From Paracoccaceae bacterium (GTDB taxonomy: Bacteria > Pseudomonadota > Alphaproteobacteria > Rhodobacterales > Rhodobacteraceae), in contig JAFMHK010000001.1 of NCBI GenBank assembly GCA_017854585.1, positions 124,001 to 188,000 of the forward strand: a DNA stretch of 64,000 nucleotides, given 5' to 3'. The notes under the pieces were generated by a model, which worked only from the letters and a program-made list of their open reading frames with translations, was not told the DNA's origin and ran no database searches. How positions within the stretch are numbered: position 1 is the first letter of the stretch; every line of letters begins with the position of its first letter. Of this stretch, positions 1 to 8,529 are shown in pieces. A program made the position numbers and the translations under genes.

Positions 1-1
1 G

Positions 2-520
2 AGCGCCCGGCATGTGCTTGATGTTGGTGGCGGGACGGGTGCTTTCTTGGCTGCGGTCGGAAAGCGCCATTCGACGCCCCGGCTGCATCTCTTTGATCTT
101 CCTGCTGTGGCGTCGGGCGCCAATGATCGCTTCGCGGCGGCCAATTTGTCGGATCGGGCGCGGATTACGCAAGGCAGCTTCAGGGCTGATCCATTGCCTG
201 AAGGTGCGGACACAATCACCCTTGTGCGCGTTCTTTATGATCACCGCGACGAAACTGTGCGGAACCTACTGGCAAAGGCGTATGCCGCGTTGCCACCAAG
301 GGGGCGCATTGTCGTGTCCGAGCCGATGTCGGGGGGCGCAAATCCCAGCAGGGCGGCTGACGCATATTTTGCCGTGTATTGCATGGCCATGCGCACCGGC
401 ACCGTTCGGAGTGCAGACCGGATATCGGCAATGCTTGGCGAGGCGGGGTTCGTCGGCATCAAAGAGGCCAGGACTGACAGGCCTTTTATCACCAGCATCG
501 TAACGGCTGAAAAAGACTGA
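2..520 (+). CDS. crtF: CrtF, hydroxyneurosporene O-methyltransferase (5' truncated by window edge)
   Basis: This is the C-terminal part of a SAM-dependent O-methyltransferase; the reading frame is open to the left edge, so the start is missing. The first visible residues contain the SAM-binding glycine motif LDVGGGTG, followed by an acidic loop and the DHRDE segment typical of plant-type O-methyltransferases. CrtF methylates the 1-hydroxyl of hydroxylated neurosporene or spheroidene precursors during spheroidene synthesis at the membrane. Its position directly before bchC is the usual crtF-bchC junction of Rhodobacter-type clusters, which is the main reason for choosing CrtF over another methyltransferase. 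Confidence 0.88.
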   Translation, partial: SARHVLDVGGGTGAFLAAVGKRHSTPRLHLFDLPAVASGANDRFAAANLSDRARITQGSFRADPLPEGADTITLVRVLYDHRDETVRNLLAKAYAALPPRGRIVVSEPMSGGANPSRAADAYFAVYCMAMRTGTVRSADRISAMLGEAGFVGIKEARTDRPFITSIVTAEKD

Positions 521-535
521 AGCTCTCCATCCGTC

Positions 536-553
536 TGTCCATTTTGATTGACA
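536..553. promoter_or_regulatory. PpsR/CrtJ operator 1 of the bchC promoter
   Basis: The sequence reads TGTC-N10-GACA exactly, the dyad recognised by PpsR/CrtJ. Its right end (548-553) is TTGACA, a perfect sigma70 -35 hexamer, so a bound repressor would cover the -35 element. It lies 8 bp from the next site, the spacing known for cooperative binding at Rhodobacter bchC. Confidence 0.82.
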
Positions 554-575
554 TAAAAAAGTGTCAGGTTAGACT
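548..575 (+). promoter_or_regulatory. Predicted sigma70-type bchC promoter
   Basis: TTGACA (548-553), a 16-bp spacer and TAGACT (570-575, four of six matches to TATAAT) predict a start near 582, about 65 bases before the bchC start. Both hexamers are embedded in PpsR sites. This is inference from hexamer match and operator placement. Confidence 0.5.
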
Positions 576-579
576 GACA
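562..579. promoter_or_regulatory. PpsR/CrtJ operator 2 of the bchC promoter
   Basis: A second exact TGTC-N10-GACA dyad lies 8 bp after the first. It covers a candidate -10 element, TAGACT at 570-575, which is 16 bp from the TTGACA at 548-553. The two sites therefore span both promoter elements. Confidence 0.82.
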
Positions 580-594
580 CATAAGAAAACAGGG

Positions 595-612
595 CGTCAG
601 GATTCTCTGACA
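595..612. promoter_or_regulatory. Degenerate third PpsR-like site in the bchC leader
   Basis: CGTC-N10-GACA differs from the consensus only at its first base. It lies 15 bp after site 2, in the predicted transcribed leader of bchC, and could be a roadblock or auxiliary site. Confidence 0.45.
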
Positions 613-646
613 CAATCCCAGAAGCTAATGGTGAGGGCCAATAACC

Positions 647-1588
647 GTGCAATCCGCTGCCGTCATACTAGAAGGCCCCCGCATGCTGGGGCTTGGCGCA
701 GTGACGCTCTCGGATCCCGCTCGTGGGGATCTTGTGGTGAGCGTGCGGCACTCGGGCATTTCGACTGGCACGGAGAAGCTTTTCTGGTCGGGTGACATGC
801 CACCGTTTCCCGGAATGGGATATCCTCTGGTACCCGGCTACGAAGCGGCGGGCGAAGTGGTGGAGGCTGCGGCCGACACCGGATTTACCCCCGGAGATAT
901 GGTGTTTGTGCCGGGCGCGAATTGTTATGGCGATGTTAAGGGTCTTTTCGGCGGCGCCTCGCAACGCCTAGTTACGGCCGCCAACCGGGTCGTCCGGATT
1001 GATCGTGCCCTCGGCGCCGAAGGCGCGCTGCTTGCGTTGGCTGCAACCGCGCGCCACGCTATGGCTGGCCTTGATAGGCAATTGCCGGATCTGATCGTGG
1101 GTCACGGCGTATTTGGCCGGTTGCTTGCGCGGTTGACGATTGCCGCGGGTGGCCCCGCACCCACCGTGTGGGAGATCAACGGCGATCGGGCCACCGGGGC
1201 CACGGGTTATACCGTGCTGCACCCCGATGCAGATGATCGTAAGGACTATGCCTGTATCTATGATGCGACAGGCGACTCACACCTTCTGAACACTTTGATC
1301 AGCCGTTTGGCCAAGGGCGGGGAAATCGTCTTGGCGGGGTTTTACCCCGAGCCGCTTTCCTTTGCCTTTCCGCCTGCATTCATGCGCGAGGCGCGTTTTC
1401 GCATCGCTGCGGAATGGACGCGCGATGACCTGATCGCCACGCGTGACTTGATCGACCATGGGGCGCTCAGCCTGTCTGGCCTCATTACGCATACACAACC
1501 CGCCAGCGAGGCTGCGAGTGCGTATCAGACCGCGTTCGAAGATCCGGCTTGCCTGAAAATGATACTGAATTGGGAGAACGCCGCATGA
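647..1588 (+). CDS. bchC: BchC, 3-hydroxyethyl bacteriochlorophyllide a dehydrogenase
   Basis: This is a 313-residue medium-chain dehydrogenase-like protein that oxidises the 3-hydroxyethyl group to the 3-acetyl group of bacteriochlorophyllide a. The N-terminus contains the BchC signature [13 protein letters not shown] followed by [17 protein letters not shown]. The start is a GTG with GGTGAGGG a few bases upstream; no ATG aligns as well with the family N-terminus. Its stop overlaps the bchX ATG (ATGA), indicating translational coupling in a bchCXYZ-puf unit. Expression should be controlled by the PpsR sites just upstream. Confidence 0.95.
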   Translation: MQSAAVILEGPRMLGLGAVTLSDPARGDLVVSVRHSGISTGTEKLFWSGDMPPFPGMGYPLVPGYEAAGEVVEAAADTGFTPGDMVFVPGANCYGDVKGLFGGASQRLVTAANRVVRIDRALGAEGALLALAATARHAMAGLDRQLPDLIVGHGVFGRLLARLTIAAGGPAPTVWEINGDRATGATGYTVLHPDADDRKDYACIYDATGDSHLLNTLISRLAKGGEIVLAGFYPEPLSFAFPPAFMREARFRIAAEWTRDDLIATRDLIDHGALSLSGLITHTQPASEAASAYQTAFEDPACLKMILNWENAA

Positions 1589-2589
1589 CTTTGGATGTAC
1601 CAAATCTCAAGGACTTCGATCAGCGCTTGCGGGATGAGGCGAACGAGGAGCCGACACTGGAAGTGCCCCAAGGCGAGCCAACCAAAAAGACGCAAATCAT
1701 TGCAATCTATGGCAAAGGCGGCATTGGCAAGTCGTTCACTTTGGCCAACCTCAGCCACATGATGGCCGAACAGGGCAAGCGCGTCTTGTTGATTGGTTGC
1801 GATCCCAAATCCGATACTACCAGCCTGCTGTTTGGCGGCAAGGCCTGCCCGACGATCATCGAGACCTCGTCCAAGAAGAAACTGGCCGGGGAAGAAGTGA
1901 AAATTGGCGATGTCTGCTTCAAGCGCGGCGGCGTCTTCGCGATGGAACTGGGCGGTCCGGAGGTAGGTCGCGGTTGTGGTGGCCGCGGAATTATCCACGG
2001 CTTTGAACTGCTGGAAAAGCTGGGCTTTCACGATTGGGATTTCGATTACGTCCTGCTCGACTTCCTTGGTGATGTGGTCTGTGGCGGCTTCGGTCTGCCG
2101 ATCGCGCGCGATATGGCGCAAAAGGTCATCCTGGTTGCGTCGAACGATTTGCAGTCGCTTTACGTGGCGAACAATGTCTGCTCGGCCGTCGAGTATTTTC
2201 GTAAGCTCGGCGGCAATGTCGGCGTGGCTGGCCTTGTCATCAATAAGGACGATGGCACCGGAGAGGCGCAGGCCTTTGCCGATGCGGTCGGCATCCCGGT
2301 TCTGGCCGCGATCCCGCAAAATGACGACCTGCGCAAGAAATCAGCAAATTATCAGATCGTCGGCACTGCCCAAAGTGAGTGGGGCGCCCTGTTCGCAGGG
2401 CTTGGCGATAGCGTTGCGGTTGCCCCTCCGATGCGTCCGACTGCTTTGAATCAGGACGGATTGCTGGCGCTGTTCGACAGCAAAGACACCGGCGGCGATT
2501 ACGTTCTGGAGCCGGCGACCGACACGGACATGCGCGGCAAGAACGCCAAGCCGCTGAAATCCCTTGAAGTTATCTACGACGAGGCATGA
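1585..2589 (+). CDS. bchX: BchX, iron protein of chlorophyllide a reductase
   Basis: BchX is the nitrogenase NifH-like ATPase that feeds electrons to BchYZ, reducing ring B of chlorophyllide a. The 334-residue product has a P-loop GKGGIGKS at residues 43-50 and the two 4Fe-4S ligand cysteines, C131 in GRGCGG and C166 in DVVCGG, that bridge the dimer. The ATG at 1585 overlaps the bchC stop; an in-frame upstream start at 1549 lies inside bchC and is not needed. Length matches the family (about 333). Confidence 0.96.
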   Translation: MTLDVPNLKDFDQRLRDEANEEPTLEVPQGEPTKKTQIIAIYGKGGIGKSFTLANLSHMMAEQGKRVLLIGCDPKSDTTSLLFGGKACPTIIETSSKKKLAGEEVKIGDVCFKRGGVFAMELGGPEVGRGCGGRGIIHGFELLEKLGFHDWDFDYVLLDFLGDVVCGGFGLPIARDMAQKVILVASNDLQSLYVANNVCSAVEYFRKLGGNVGVAGLVINKDDGTGEAQAFADAVGIPVLAAIPQNDDLRKKSANYQIVGTAQSEWGALFAGLGDSVAVAPPMRPTALNQDGLLALFDSKDTGGDYVLEPATDTDMRGKNAKPLKSLEVIYDEA

Positions 2590-2592
2590 TTG

Positions 2593-4152
2593 ATGACCGA
2601 TGAAGTGACATATGGCCAACCTGCCGAATCTGACATGATGGTCGGAGAAAGCGGTGGTGCGTCTGTCACTTCGGTTGATGGCATGGGGTGTCATGCCGGT
2701 GCCGGTGAGATGGAAAAAGCCGCACGGATGGCCGGCAAATCAGAGATCCTAGATCAATACGCCAAAGACTATCCGCAGGGGCCACACGACAAGCCGCAGT
2801 CGATGTGCCCTGCCTTTGGCAGCTTGCGCGTGGGTTTGCGTATGCGTCGCACGGCGACGGTCCTGTCCGGGTCTGCCTGCTGCGTCTATGGCCTGACCTT
2901 CGTGTCCCATTTCTATGGCGCGCGGCGGTCGGTCGGCTATGTGCCGTTCAATTCCGAAACACTTGTCACCGGCAAACTGTTTGAAGATATCCGTGAGGCC
3001 GTGCACGAGATGGCCGACCCTGAGCGTTACGACGCGATTGTGGTCACCAACCTTTGTGTCCCCACGGCAAGCGGTGTCCCGCTTCGGCTTTTGCCAAATG
3101 AAATCAACGGTGTCCGCATCGTGGGCATCGATGTTCCCGGTTTCGGGATCCCCACCCATGCCGAGGCCAAGGATGTCCTTGCCGGAGCGATGCTTAACTA
3201 TGCCCGACGGGAAGTGGAGGCCGGTCCAGTCCAAGCCCCCGTTTCGGGTAAATCAGACCGTCCGACAGTGACCTTGTTGGGCGAAATGTTCCCTGCGGAT
3301 CCTATTGGAATCGGAGGGATGCTCGCGCCGCTCGGTCTGGCGGCGGGTCCGGTCGTTCCCTGCCGTGAGTGGCGCGAGCTCTATTCTGCTCTGGATTGTG
3401 GCGCTGTTGCCGCTATCCACCCGTTCTATACCGCTGCGATCCGTGAGTTCGAAGCGGCGGGCCGGGCAATCGTTGGTTCAGCGCCCGTTGGCCATGACGG
3501 CACGGCCGCGTGGTTGGCGAATATCGGTGATGCGTTCAACGTTTCGCCGGACAAGATTGCCGCTGCGCAAAACGCGTTTTTACCAGTGATTTCAGAGGCT
3601 TTGAAAGCCGCGCCCGTCAAGGGCACCATCACGCTGTCAGGCTATGAAGGGTCCGAGTTGCTGGTGGCGCGGTTGTTGATCGAAAGCGGCGCGGACATTC
3701 CGTATGTCGGCACCGCCTGCCCGAAGACGCAGTGGTCCAAGGACGATGTGGAATGGTTGGAGGCGCGTGGCGTCAAGATCAAGTTCCGCGCCAGTCTGGA
3801 AGATGATTGCGCCGCGATGGAGGCCATCAAACCCGACCTCGCCATTGGCACCACGCCTGTTGTGCAAAAGGGAAAACAGCTTGGAATTCCAAGCCTTTAC
3901 TTTACCAACCTGATCAGCGCCCGGCCCCTGATGGGGCCGATGGGTGCGGGGTCCTTGGCGCAGGTGGTCAATGCCGCCATGGCGAACAAGGGCCGCATGG
4001 ATCACATGAAGGAATTCTTTGAGGGCGTCGGCGTCGGCGATACTGCCGGGATCTGGGAGGGCAGCCCCAACCTGCGGCCCGATTTCCGCGCGGCCCATCA
4101 GAAAAAGCTCGATAAGCAGGCGCGTGCCGCCCAAGCGCAGGAGATGATCTGA
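2593..4152 (+). CDS. bchY: BchY, chlorophyllide a reductase subunit
   Basis: BchY is a NifD-like catalytic subunit of chlorophyllide a oxidoreductase and pairs with BchZ. Cysteines C72 (MCPAF), C96/C97 (SACC) and C155 (NLCVP) are positioned to hold the 4Fe-4S cluster together with one cysteine from BchZ. The ATG at 2593 is chosen over a TTG at 2590. The bchX stop is 3 bases upstream. The stop overlaps the ATG of a 32-codon frame that leads into bchZ. Confidence 0.95.
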   Translation: MTDEVTYGQPAESDMMVGESGGASVTSVDGMGCHAGAGEMEKAARMAGKSEILDQYAKDYPQGPHDKPQSMCPAFGSLRVGLRMRRTATVLSGSACCVYGLTFVSHFYGARRSVGYVPFNSETLVTGKLFEDIREAVHEMADPERYDAIVVTNLCVPTASGVPLRLLPNEINGVRIVGIDVPGFGIPTHAEAKDVLAGAMLNYARREVEAGPVQAPVSGKSDRPTVTLLGEMFPADPIGIGGMLAPLGLAAGPVVPCREWRELYSALDCGAVAAIHPFYTAAIREFEAAGRAIVGSAPVGHDGTAAWLANIGDAFNVSPDKIAAAQNAFLPVISEALKAAPVKGTITLSGYEGSELLVARLLIESGADIPYVGTACPKTQWSKDDVEWLEARGVKIKFRASLEDDCAAMEAIKPDLAIGTTPVVQKGKQLGIPSLYFTNLISARPLMGPMGAGSLAQVVNAAMANKGRMDHMKEFFEGVGVGDTAGIWEGSPNLRPDFRAAHQKKLDKQARAAQAQEMI

Positions 4153-4250
4153 TGATCCGTTCCTGCCCAAAAACCCGCATGCACATCCCATGCACAGGTC
4201 ATGCACAACCCATGCATACGGCCACGGTGTCGGAGGTCGTGCAATGCTAG
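4152..4250 (+). CDS. 32-codon reading frame bridging bchY and bchZ (possible leader peptide)
   Basis: The ATG overlaps the bchY stop (TGATG) and the TAG stop lies 4 bases past the bchZ ATG, so the frame exactly bridges the 91-bp gap between two otherwise tightly coupled genes. The predicted peptide contains three cysteines (5, 14, 32) and three histidines (11, 17, 22). It is read through a four-unit 11-bp repeat that is not codon-phased. No homologue is recognised; it may be a translational-coupling relay or chance. Confidence 0.3.
   Translation: MIRSCPKTRMHIPCTGHAQPMHTATVSEVVQC
4178..4221. repeat. Four tandem 11-bp units with CATGCAYA core between bchY and bchZ
   Basis: Consecutive units CATGCACATCC, CATGCACAGGT, CATGCACAACC and CATGCATACGG begin at 4178, 4189, 4200 and 4211. 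The first seven or eight bases are conserved while the last three vary. The 11-bp period is close to one helical turn. The array ends 10 bp before the bchZ ribosome-binding site at 4232-4236. Confidence 0.85.
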
Positions 4251-5731
4251 TGCAGGACCACGATCGCGCGGGCGGCTATTGGGGTGCGGTTTACGCCTTC
4301 ACGGCGGTCAAGGGACTGCAGGTTGTGATCGACGGCCCGGTGGGTTGTGAGAACCTGCCCGTGACCTCGGTGTTGCATTACACCGACGCGCTGCCGCCGC
4401 ACGAGCTTCCGATTGTGACGACGGGTCTGGGCGAGGAAGAGCTTGGTCGCGACGGAACCGAAGGCGCGATGAAACGCGCGTGGGGGACGCTTGACCCCGC
4501 ATTGCCGGCTGTGGTCGTCACCGGGTCGATTGCCGAGATGATCGGCGGCGGCGTCACGCCCATGGGCACCAACATTCAACGATTCCTGCCGCGCACGATT
4601 GACGAGGACCAGTGGGAAAGCGCCGACCGCGCGATGACCTGGATCTTTACCGAATTCGGCATGACCAAGGGGCGGATGCCGCCCGAGAAGAAACGCGAAG
4701 AGGGTGCAGCCCCTCGCGTGAATATCCTTGGGCCGATGTACGGCACGTTCAACATGCCATCCGATCTGCATGAAATTCGTCGTCTGGTCGAAGGGATCGG
4801 GGCCGAGGTCAACATGGTGATGCCGCTGGGCAGCCATCTGGCCGAAATGCGCAATCTGGTGAATGCGGATGTGAATGTCTGCATGTACCGTGAATTTGGC
4901 CGGGGCCTGTGCGAAGTGCTGGGCAAGCCGTACCTGCAGGCGCCGATCGGGGTGGAAAGCACCACCAAGTTCCTGCGCATGCTGGGTGAGATGCTGGGCC
5001 TTGACCCGGAGCCGTTCATCCAGCGCGAAAAGCATTCGACGATCAAGCCGGTCTGGGATCTGTGGCGGAGCGTGACACAGGATTTCTTTGCAACCGCCAG
5101 CTTCGCGATCGTGGCCAACGAGACCTACACCCGTGGCGTGCGCCAGTTTCTGGAAGACGATCTGGGCCTGCCCTGTGCCTTTGCGGTGTCGCGGATTCGC
5201 GGCAAGAAAACCGACAACGAAGCCGTGCGGTCGATGTTGAGCGAAAAGCGCCCCCTGATCTTGATGGGGTCGATCAACGAAAAGATGTATCTGGCGGAAA
5301 TGACCGCCGGCCACGGACCCAAGCCCGCGTTCATTCCGGCATCTTTCCCCGGTGCAGCCATCCGGCGCGCCACGGGAACACCGTTCATGGGCTACGCCGG
5401 TGCGACCTACATGTTGCAGGAAGTCTGCAACGGATTGTTTGACGCGCTGTTCCACATTCTGCCGCTGGGCACCGACATGGATAGCGCCAGCGCCACACCA
5501 ACGACCCTGCGCCGCGATTTCCCATGGGATGCCGATGCGCTGACACTGCTGGACCGGATCGTTTCCGAACACCCGGTCCTGACCCGTATCTCTGCCGCCA
5601 AGACCCTGCGCGATGCTGCTGAAAAGGCTGCGTTGTCGCAAGGCGATGAACGCGTGGTGCGCGAAACGGTGGCCGCTTTGGCACCCAAGAAATTCGAAAC
5701 AACACAACCGAGGGAGACCCTGAATGGCTGA
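4244..5731 (+). CDS. bchZ: BchZ, chlorophyllide a reductase subunit
   Basis: BchZ is the NifK-like subunit completing chlorophyllide a oxidoreductase. The product begins [17 protein letters not shown], the family N-terminus, and C35 in GPVGCENLP is the expected fourth ligand of the BchYZ 4Fe-4S cluster. The ATG at 4244 is preceded by GGAGG at 4232-4236, whereas an in-frame ATG at 4190 lies within the 11-bp repeats and adds an unrelated extension. The product is 495 residues. The 3' end overlaps pufQ by 8 bases, linking bch and puf transcription. Confidence 0.95.
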   Translation: MLVQDHDRAGGYWGAVYAFTAVKGLQVVIDGPVGCENLPVTSVLHYTDALPPHELPIVTTGLGEEELGRDGTEGAMKRAWGTLDPALPAVVVTGSIAEMIGGGVTPMGTNIQRFLPRTIDEDQWESADRAMTWIFTEFGMTKGRMPPEKKREEGAAPRVNILGPMYGTFNMPSDLHEIRRLVEGIGAEVNMVMPLGSHLAEMRNLVNADVNVCMYREFGRGLCEVLGKPYLQAPIGVESTTKFLRMLGEMLGLDPEPFIQREKHSTIKPVWDLWRSVTQDFFATASFAIVANETYTRGVRQFLEDDLGLPCAFAVSRIRGKKTDNEAVRSMLSEKRPLILMGSINEKMYLAEMTAGHGPKPAFIPASFPGAAIRRATGTPFMGYAGATYMLQEVCNGLFDALFHILPLGTDMDSASATPTTLRRDFPWDADALTLLDRIVSEHPVLTRISAAKTLRDAAEKAALSQGDERVVRETVAALAPKKFETTQPRETLNG

Positions 5732-5945
5732 CTTTACCTCAAATACACCGATCACGACGCGGGCAAGACCGCTGAAGACGGAGTTCATGATCTACTTTGC
5801 GATCATCTTTCTGGCGACCTTGCCCTTGGCGACCATCACGTGGGCGCTGGCGGCATTCCGGTCCGGAAGCCTGACCGACAAGGGACCGATCGCGCGGGCA
5901 TGGACCCAAGCGCGCATCATCACGCCGATGATCTTCTCGGCGTAG
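5724..5945 (+). CDS. pufQ: PufQ, bacteriochlorophyll-related puf operon protein
   Basis: This 73-residue protein has one hydrophobic membrane segment (about residues 22-45) and the PufQ C-terminal signature [19 protein letters not shown]. PufQ is thought to help deliver or regulate bacteriochlorophyll for assembly of the LH1-reaction centre complex. It starts inside the end of bchZ, the classic bchZ-pufQ overlap, so puf expression can come by read-through from bchC as well as from promoters inside bchZ that I cannot define from sequence. Confidence 0.93.
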   Translation: MADFTSNTPITTRARPLKTEFMIYFAIIFLATLPLATITWALAAFRSGSLTDKGPIARAWTQARIITPMIFSA

Positions 5946-5959
5946 AAAATAGGGTCAAA

Positions 5960-6129
5960 CCTGCATGTTAGAGCCTGTCTAGACCCAGGTATGCAGGAAC
6001 GGACCACGACATTCTCGGCGTGACGACCGGAGCCGACTTCAAGTTCGCCAAGGGGGAAGCAATTCGCCCGAGGTGGAGTGCCGAATGGGTAATGAGACCC
6101 TTTCGGTACCTGGCCGCAGGGTATGCGGC
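5960..6129 (+). ncRNA. Structured pufQ-pufB intercistronic leader with three predicted hairpins
   Basis: Between pufQ and pufB three stems can be drawn: CCTGCAT/ATGCAGG (5960-5966 with 5991-5997, with an inner CCTG/CAGG stem), a long imperfect stem 6078-6090 with 6097-6109 around loop AATGAG, and CCGCA/TGCGG (6114-6118 with 6124-6128). The last ends 14 bases before the pufB ribosome-binding site. In Rhodobacter the equivalent region is where the long bch-puf transcript is processed and the pufBA 5' end is formed. No protein is evident here. It is best read as an untranslated regulatory or stability leader. Confidence 0.5.
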
Positions 6130-6156
6130 ACAGTCTAACGTTCCGGAGGAAAGTTA

Positions 6157-6306
6157 ATGGCTGACAATACTGACCTGAGCTTTACGGGTCTTACCGACGA
6201 GCAGGCACAAGAGCTGCACTCAGTTTACGTGAGCGGGCTCACGCTGTTTGCCGCGGTGGCCCTTGTCGCTCACATCGCGACGTACATCTGGGCACCCTGG
6301 TTCTGA
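6157..6306 (+). CDS. pufB: PufB, LH1 beta polypeptide
   Basis: PufB is the beta apoprotein of the core light-harvesting complex LH1. The 49-residue frame reads [20 protein letters not shown] at the N-terminus and ends IWAPWF. A single membrane helix carries H39, the bacteriochlorophyll a ligand, in [14 protein letters not shown] at 6145-6150 is a strong ribosome-binding site, as expected for a highly translated antenna gene. It precedes pufA by 14 bases. Confidence 0.97.
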   Translation: MADNTDLSFTGLTDEQAQELHSVYVSGLTLFAAVALVAHIATYIWAPWF

Positions 6307-6320
6307 GAAAGGAATAAGAC

Positions 6321-6485
6321 ATGTCTAAATTCTATAAAATATGGCTGATCTTTGACCCGCGCCGCGTTTTTGTTGCGCAGGGTGTGTTCCTTTTCCTGTT
6401 GGCGGCAATGATCCACCTGGTGGTTCTGTCGTCCGGTATGAACTGGTTCGATACCGCCGCGATGAACATGGGTTTCGGCAACTAA
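6321..6485 (+). CDS. pufA: PufA, LH1 alpha polypeptide
   Basis: PufA is the alpha apoprotein of LH1, paired with PufB. The 54-residue frame begins [20 protein letters not shown], the family N-terminus, and has a single membrane helix with H32 in AAMIHLVV as bacteriochlorophyll ligand. AAGGAAT lies just upstream of the ATG. A strong hairpin follows the stop before pufL. Confidence 0.97.
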   Translation: MSKFYKIWLIFDPRRVFVAQGVFLFLLAAMIHLVVLSSGMNWFDTAAMNMGFGN

Positions 6486-6521
6486 GCCTGACCCACCGAG
6501 ATTTACGGCAGAGACAAGATT

Positions 6522-6552
6522 GCTGCGGGCAGGGCGCCGTTTTGCCCGCAGC
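6522..6552 (+). promoter_or_regulatory. Stem-loop between pufA and pufL
   Basis: GCTGCGGGCA (6522-6531) pairs perfectly with TGCCCGCAGC (6543-6552) around an 11-base loop, giving a 10-bp GC-rich stem without a following T-run. The same position in Rhodobacter holds hairpins that protect the pufBA segment from 3' decay and set the antenna to reaction-centre ratio. That role is inferred from position and structure. Confidence 0.75.
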
Positions 6553-6621
6553 CATACAAATCAAAAACACTGACGGCTCAAAACGCAACGCGAGACAGCC
6601 GCCAAACGCGGAGACAGACGC

Positions 6622-7521
6622 ATGGCTTTGCTAAGCTTCGAAAAAAAGTATCGCGTCCGCGGAGGGACGCTGATCGGCGGCGATCTATTCGATTTCTGGG
6701 TCGGTCCTTTCTACGTGGGCTTCTTCGGGGTCACGACAGCATTTTTCGCCCTGTTGGGAACCATTCTGATCTTCTGGGGCGCTGCCATGGATGGCAACTT
6801 CAACCCTTGGACGATCAACATTGCGCCGCCAGACTTGAGTTACGGCCTTGGAATGGCGCCATTGATGGAGGGCGGGCTTTGGCAGATCATCACGATCTGC
6901 GCGATTGGCGCCTTTGTCAGTTGGGCGCTGCGCGAGGTCGAGATCTGCCGCAAGTTGGGTATGGGGTATCACGTGCCCTTCGCCTTCAGCTTTGCGATTC
7001 TGGCCTATGTGACGCTGGTGGTGATCCGGCCGGTCCTGATGGGGGGGTGGGGGCATGCGTTCCCGTATGGCATTTTCAGCCACCTCGATTGGGTGTCCAA
7101 TACCGGATACGCGTACCTGCATTTCCATTATAACCCGGCCCACATGATCGCGGTGACGTTCTTCTTCACCACGACCTTCGCGCTGGCGCTGCATGGCGGT
7201 TTGATCCTGTCGGCGGCGAACCCCGAAAAGGGTCAGGAAGCCAAAAGCCCTGACGACGAGGACACGTTCTTTCGAGATCTGATCGGTTATTCCATCGGGA
7301 CGCTGGGCATTCACCGTCTTGGTCTGCTGCTGGCGCTGAATGCCGGTTTCTGGAGCGCGGTCTGCATCGTGATTTCCGGGCCCGTCTGGACCGGTGGTTG
7401 GCCCGAGTGGTGGAATTGGTGGCTTGAGATGCCGATCTGGCCGAGCCAGGGGATCATCTATGACCCCAACGCGCTTGAGACCATCGGCGCCAATGCACCT
7501 GTACTGGTGGGAGGGAACTGA
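6622..7521 (+). CDS. pufL: PufL, photosynthetic reaction centre L subunit
   Basis: PufL is the L subunit of the type II reaction centre and binds bacteriochlorophylls, bacteriopheophytin, QB and the non-haem iron. Expected ligands are present: H154 and H174 for bacteriochlorophylls, H191 and H231 for iron, each one residue beyond Rhodobacter numbering. Five hydrophobic helices are apparent. At 299 residues it has a C-terminal tail about 17 longer than Rhodobacter sphaeroides L. The tail ends Gly-Gly-Asn, whose codons contain the pufM ribosome-binding site. Confidence 0.97.
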   Translation: MALLSFEKKYRVRGGTLIGGDLFDFWVGPFYVGFFGVTTAFFALLGTILIFWGAAMDGNFNPWTINIAPPDLSYGLGMAPLMEGGLWQIITICAIGAFVSWALREVEICRKLGMGYHVPFAFSFAILAYVTLVVIRPVLMGGWGHAFPYGIFSHLDWVSNTGYAYLHFHYNPAHMIAVTFFFTTTFALALHGGLILSAANPEKGQEAKSPDDEDTFFRDLIGYSIGTLGIHRLGLLLALNAGFWSAVCIVISGPVWTGGWPEWWNWWLEMPIWPSQGIIYDPNALETIGANAPVLVGGN

Positions 7522-7524
7522 GCC

Positions 7525-8526
7525 ATGGCCTATTTTGAATATCAAAACATCTTCACCCAGGTCCAAGTTCAGGGTGAGCCCGAGATGGGCATGGACAACG
7601 AAAACAACATGGCGTCCGAACGGACAAAGGGCGCCAGTTTTTCGACCCTCGCAGGCCTAGTAGGCAATGCGCAGCTTGGCCCGATCTATCTGGGTTGGGC
7701 GGGCACGGTCAGCCTTGCGACCGGTTTGCTGTGGTTCAATATCGTCGGCCTCAACATGCTGAGTCAGGTCGGTTGGTCGATCCCGGAGTTCATCCGGCAG
7801 TTGTTCTGGCTTTCGCTGGAGCCGCCGGGGCCGGAGCACGGCCTGCGCATGCCGCCATTGAACGATGGGGGCTGGTACATCATCTCTAGCTTCTTCCTGC
7901 TTGTCAGCGTGATGAGCTGGTGGCTGCGGACCTATCTGCTGGCTGAACAGCACAAGATGGGCAAGCATATTGCCTGGGCGTTCCTTGCCGCGATCTGGTT
8001 GTTTCTGGTTCTGGGCCTGTTCCGTCCCATCTTGATGGGATCATGGAGCGAGGCGGTGCCTTATGGCATCTTCCCGCACCTTGATTGGACCACGGCGTTC
8101 TCGATCCGCTATGGAAACCTGTACTACAACCCGTTCCACTGCCTTTCGATCGTGTTCCTGTATGGGTCGGTGCTGTTGTTTGCGATGCACGCCGCAACCA
8201 TTCTGGCCGTCAGCCGCTTTGGCGGCGACCGGGAGCTGGAGCAGATCTATGACCGTGGCACGGCCTCGGAGCGGGCTGGCCTGTTCTGGCGCTGGACCAT
8301 GGGCTTCAACGCCACGATGGAGGGGATTCACCGCTGGGCCTGGTGGTTCGCGGTTCTGACCCCGATCACTGGCGGGATCGGCATCTTGCTGACCGGAACC
8401 GTGGTGGACAACTGGTTCATCTGGGCCATCGAACACAACTTCGCCCCCGATTACTTGGCGCCTTATGGCTATGAAGCCTACGGAACCTACAGTGACTTCG
8501 GCGGCATCGGCCAGGGAGGGAATTGA
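7525..8526 (+). CDS. pufM: PufM, photosynthetic reaction centre M subunit
   Basis: PufM is the second core subunit, binding the special-pair partner and QA. Ligands are H185 and H205 (bacteriochlorophyll), H222 and H269 (iron) and E237 (the iron-site glutamate), offset by three from Rhodobacter numbering. The 333-residue protein has a C-terminal tail more than 20 residues longer than in R. sphaeroides, as in species whose M subunit docks a tetraheme cytochrome. It lies 3 bases after pufL and 3 before pufC. Confidence 0.97.
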   Translation: MAYFEYQNIFTQVQVQGEPEMGMDNENNMASERTKGASFSTLAGLVGNAQLGPIYLGWAGTVSLATGLLWFNIVGLNMLSQVGWSIPEFIRQLFWLSLEPPGPEHGLRMPPLNDGGWYIISSFFLLVSVMSWWLRTYLLAEQHKMGKHIAWAFLAAIWLFLVLGLFRPILMGSWSEAVPYGIFPHLDWTTAFSIRYGNLYYNPFHCLSIVFLYGSVLLFAMHAATILAVSRFGGDRELEQIYDRGTASERAGLFWRWTMGFNATMEGIHRWAWWFAVLTPITGGIGILLTGTVVDNWFIWAIEHNFAPDYLAPYGYEAYGTYSDFGGIGQGGN

Positions 8527-8529
8527 GCC

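Noticed and set aside
4247-5788. 513-codon minus-strand frame opposite bchZ
   Set aside because: Shadow of bchZ; composition is typical of antisense GC-rich frames.
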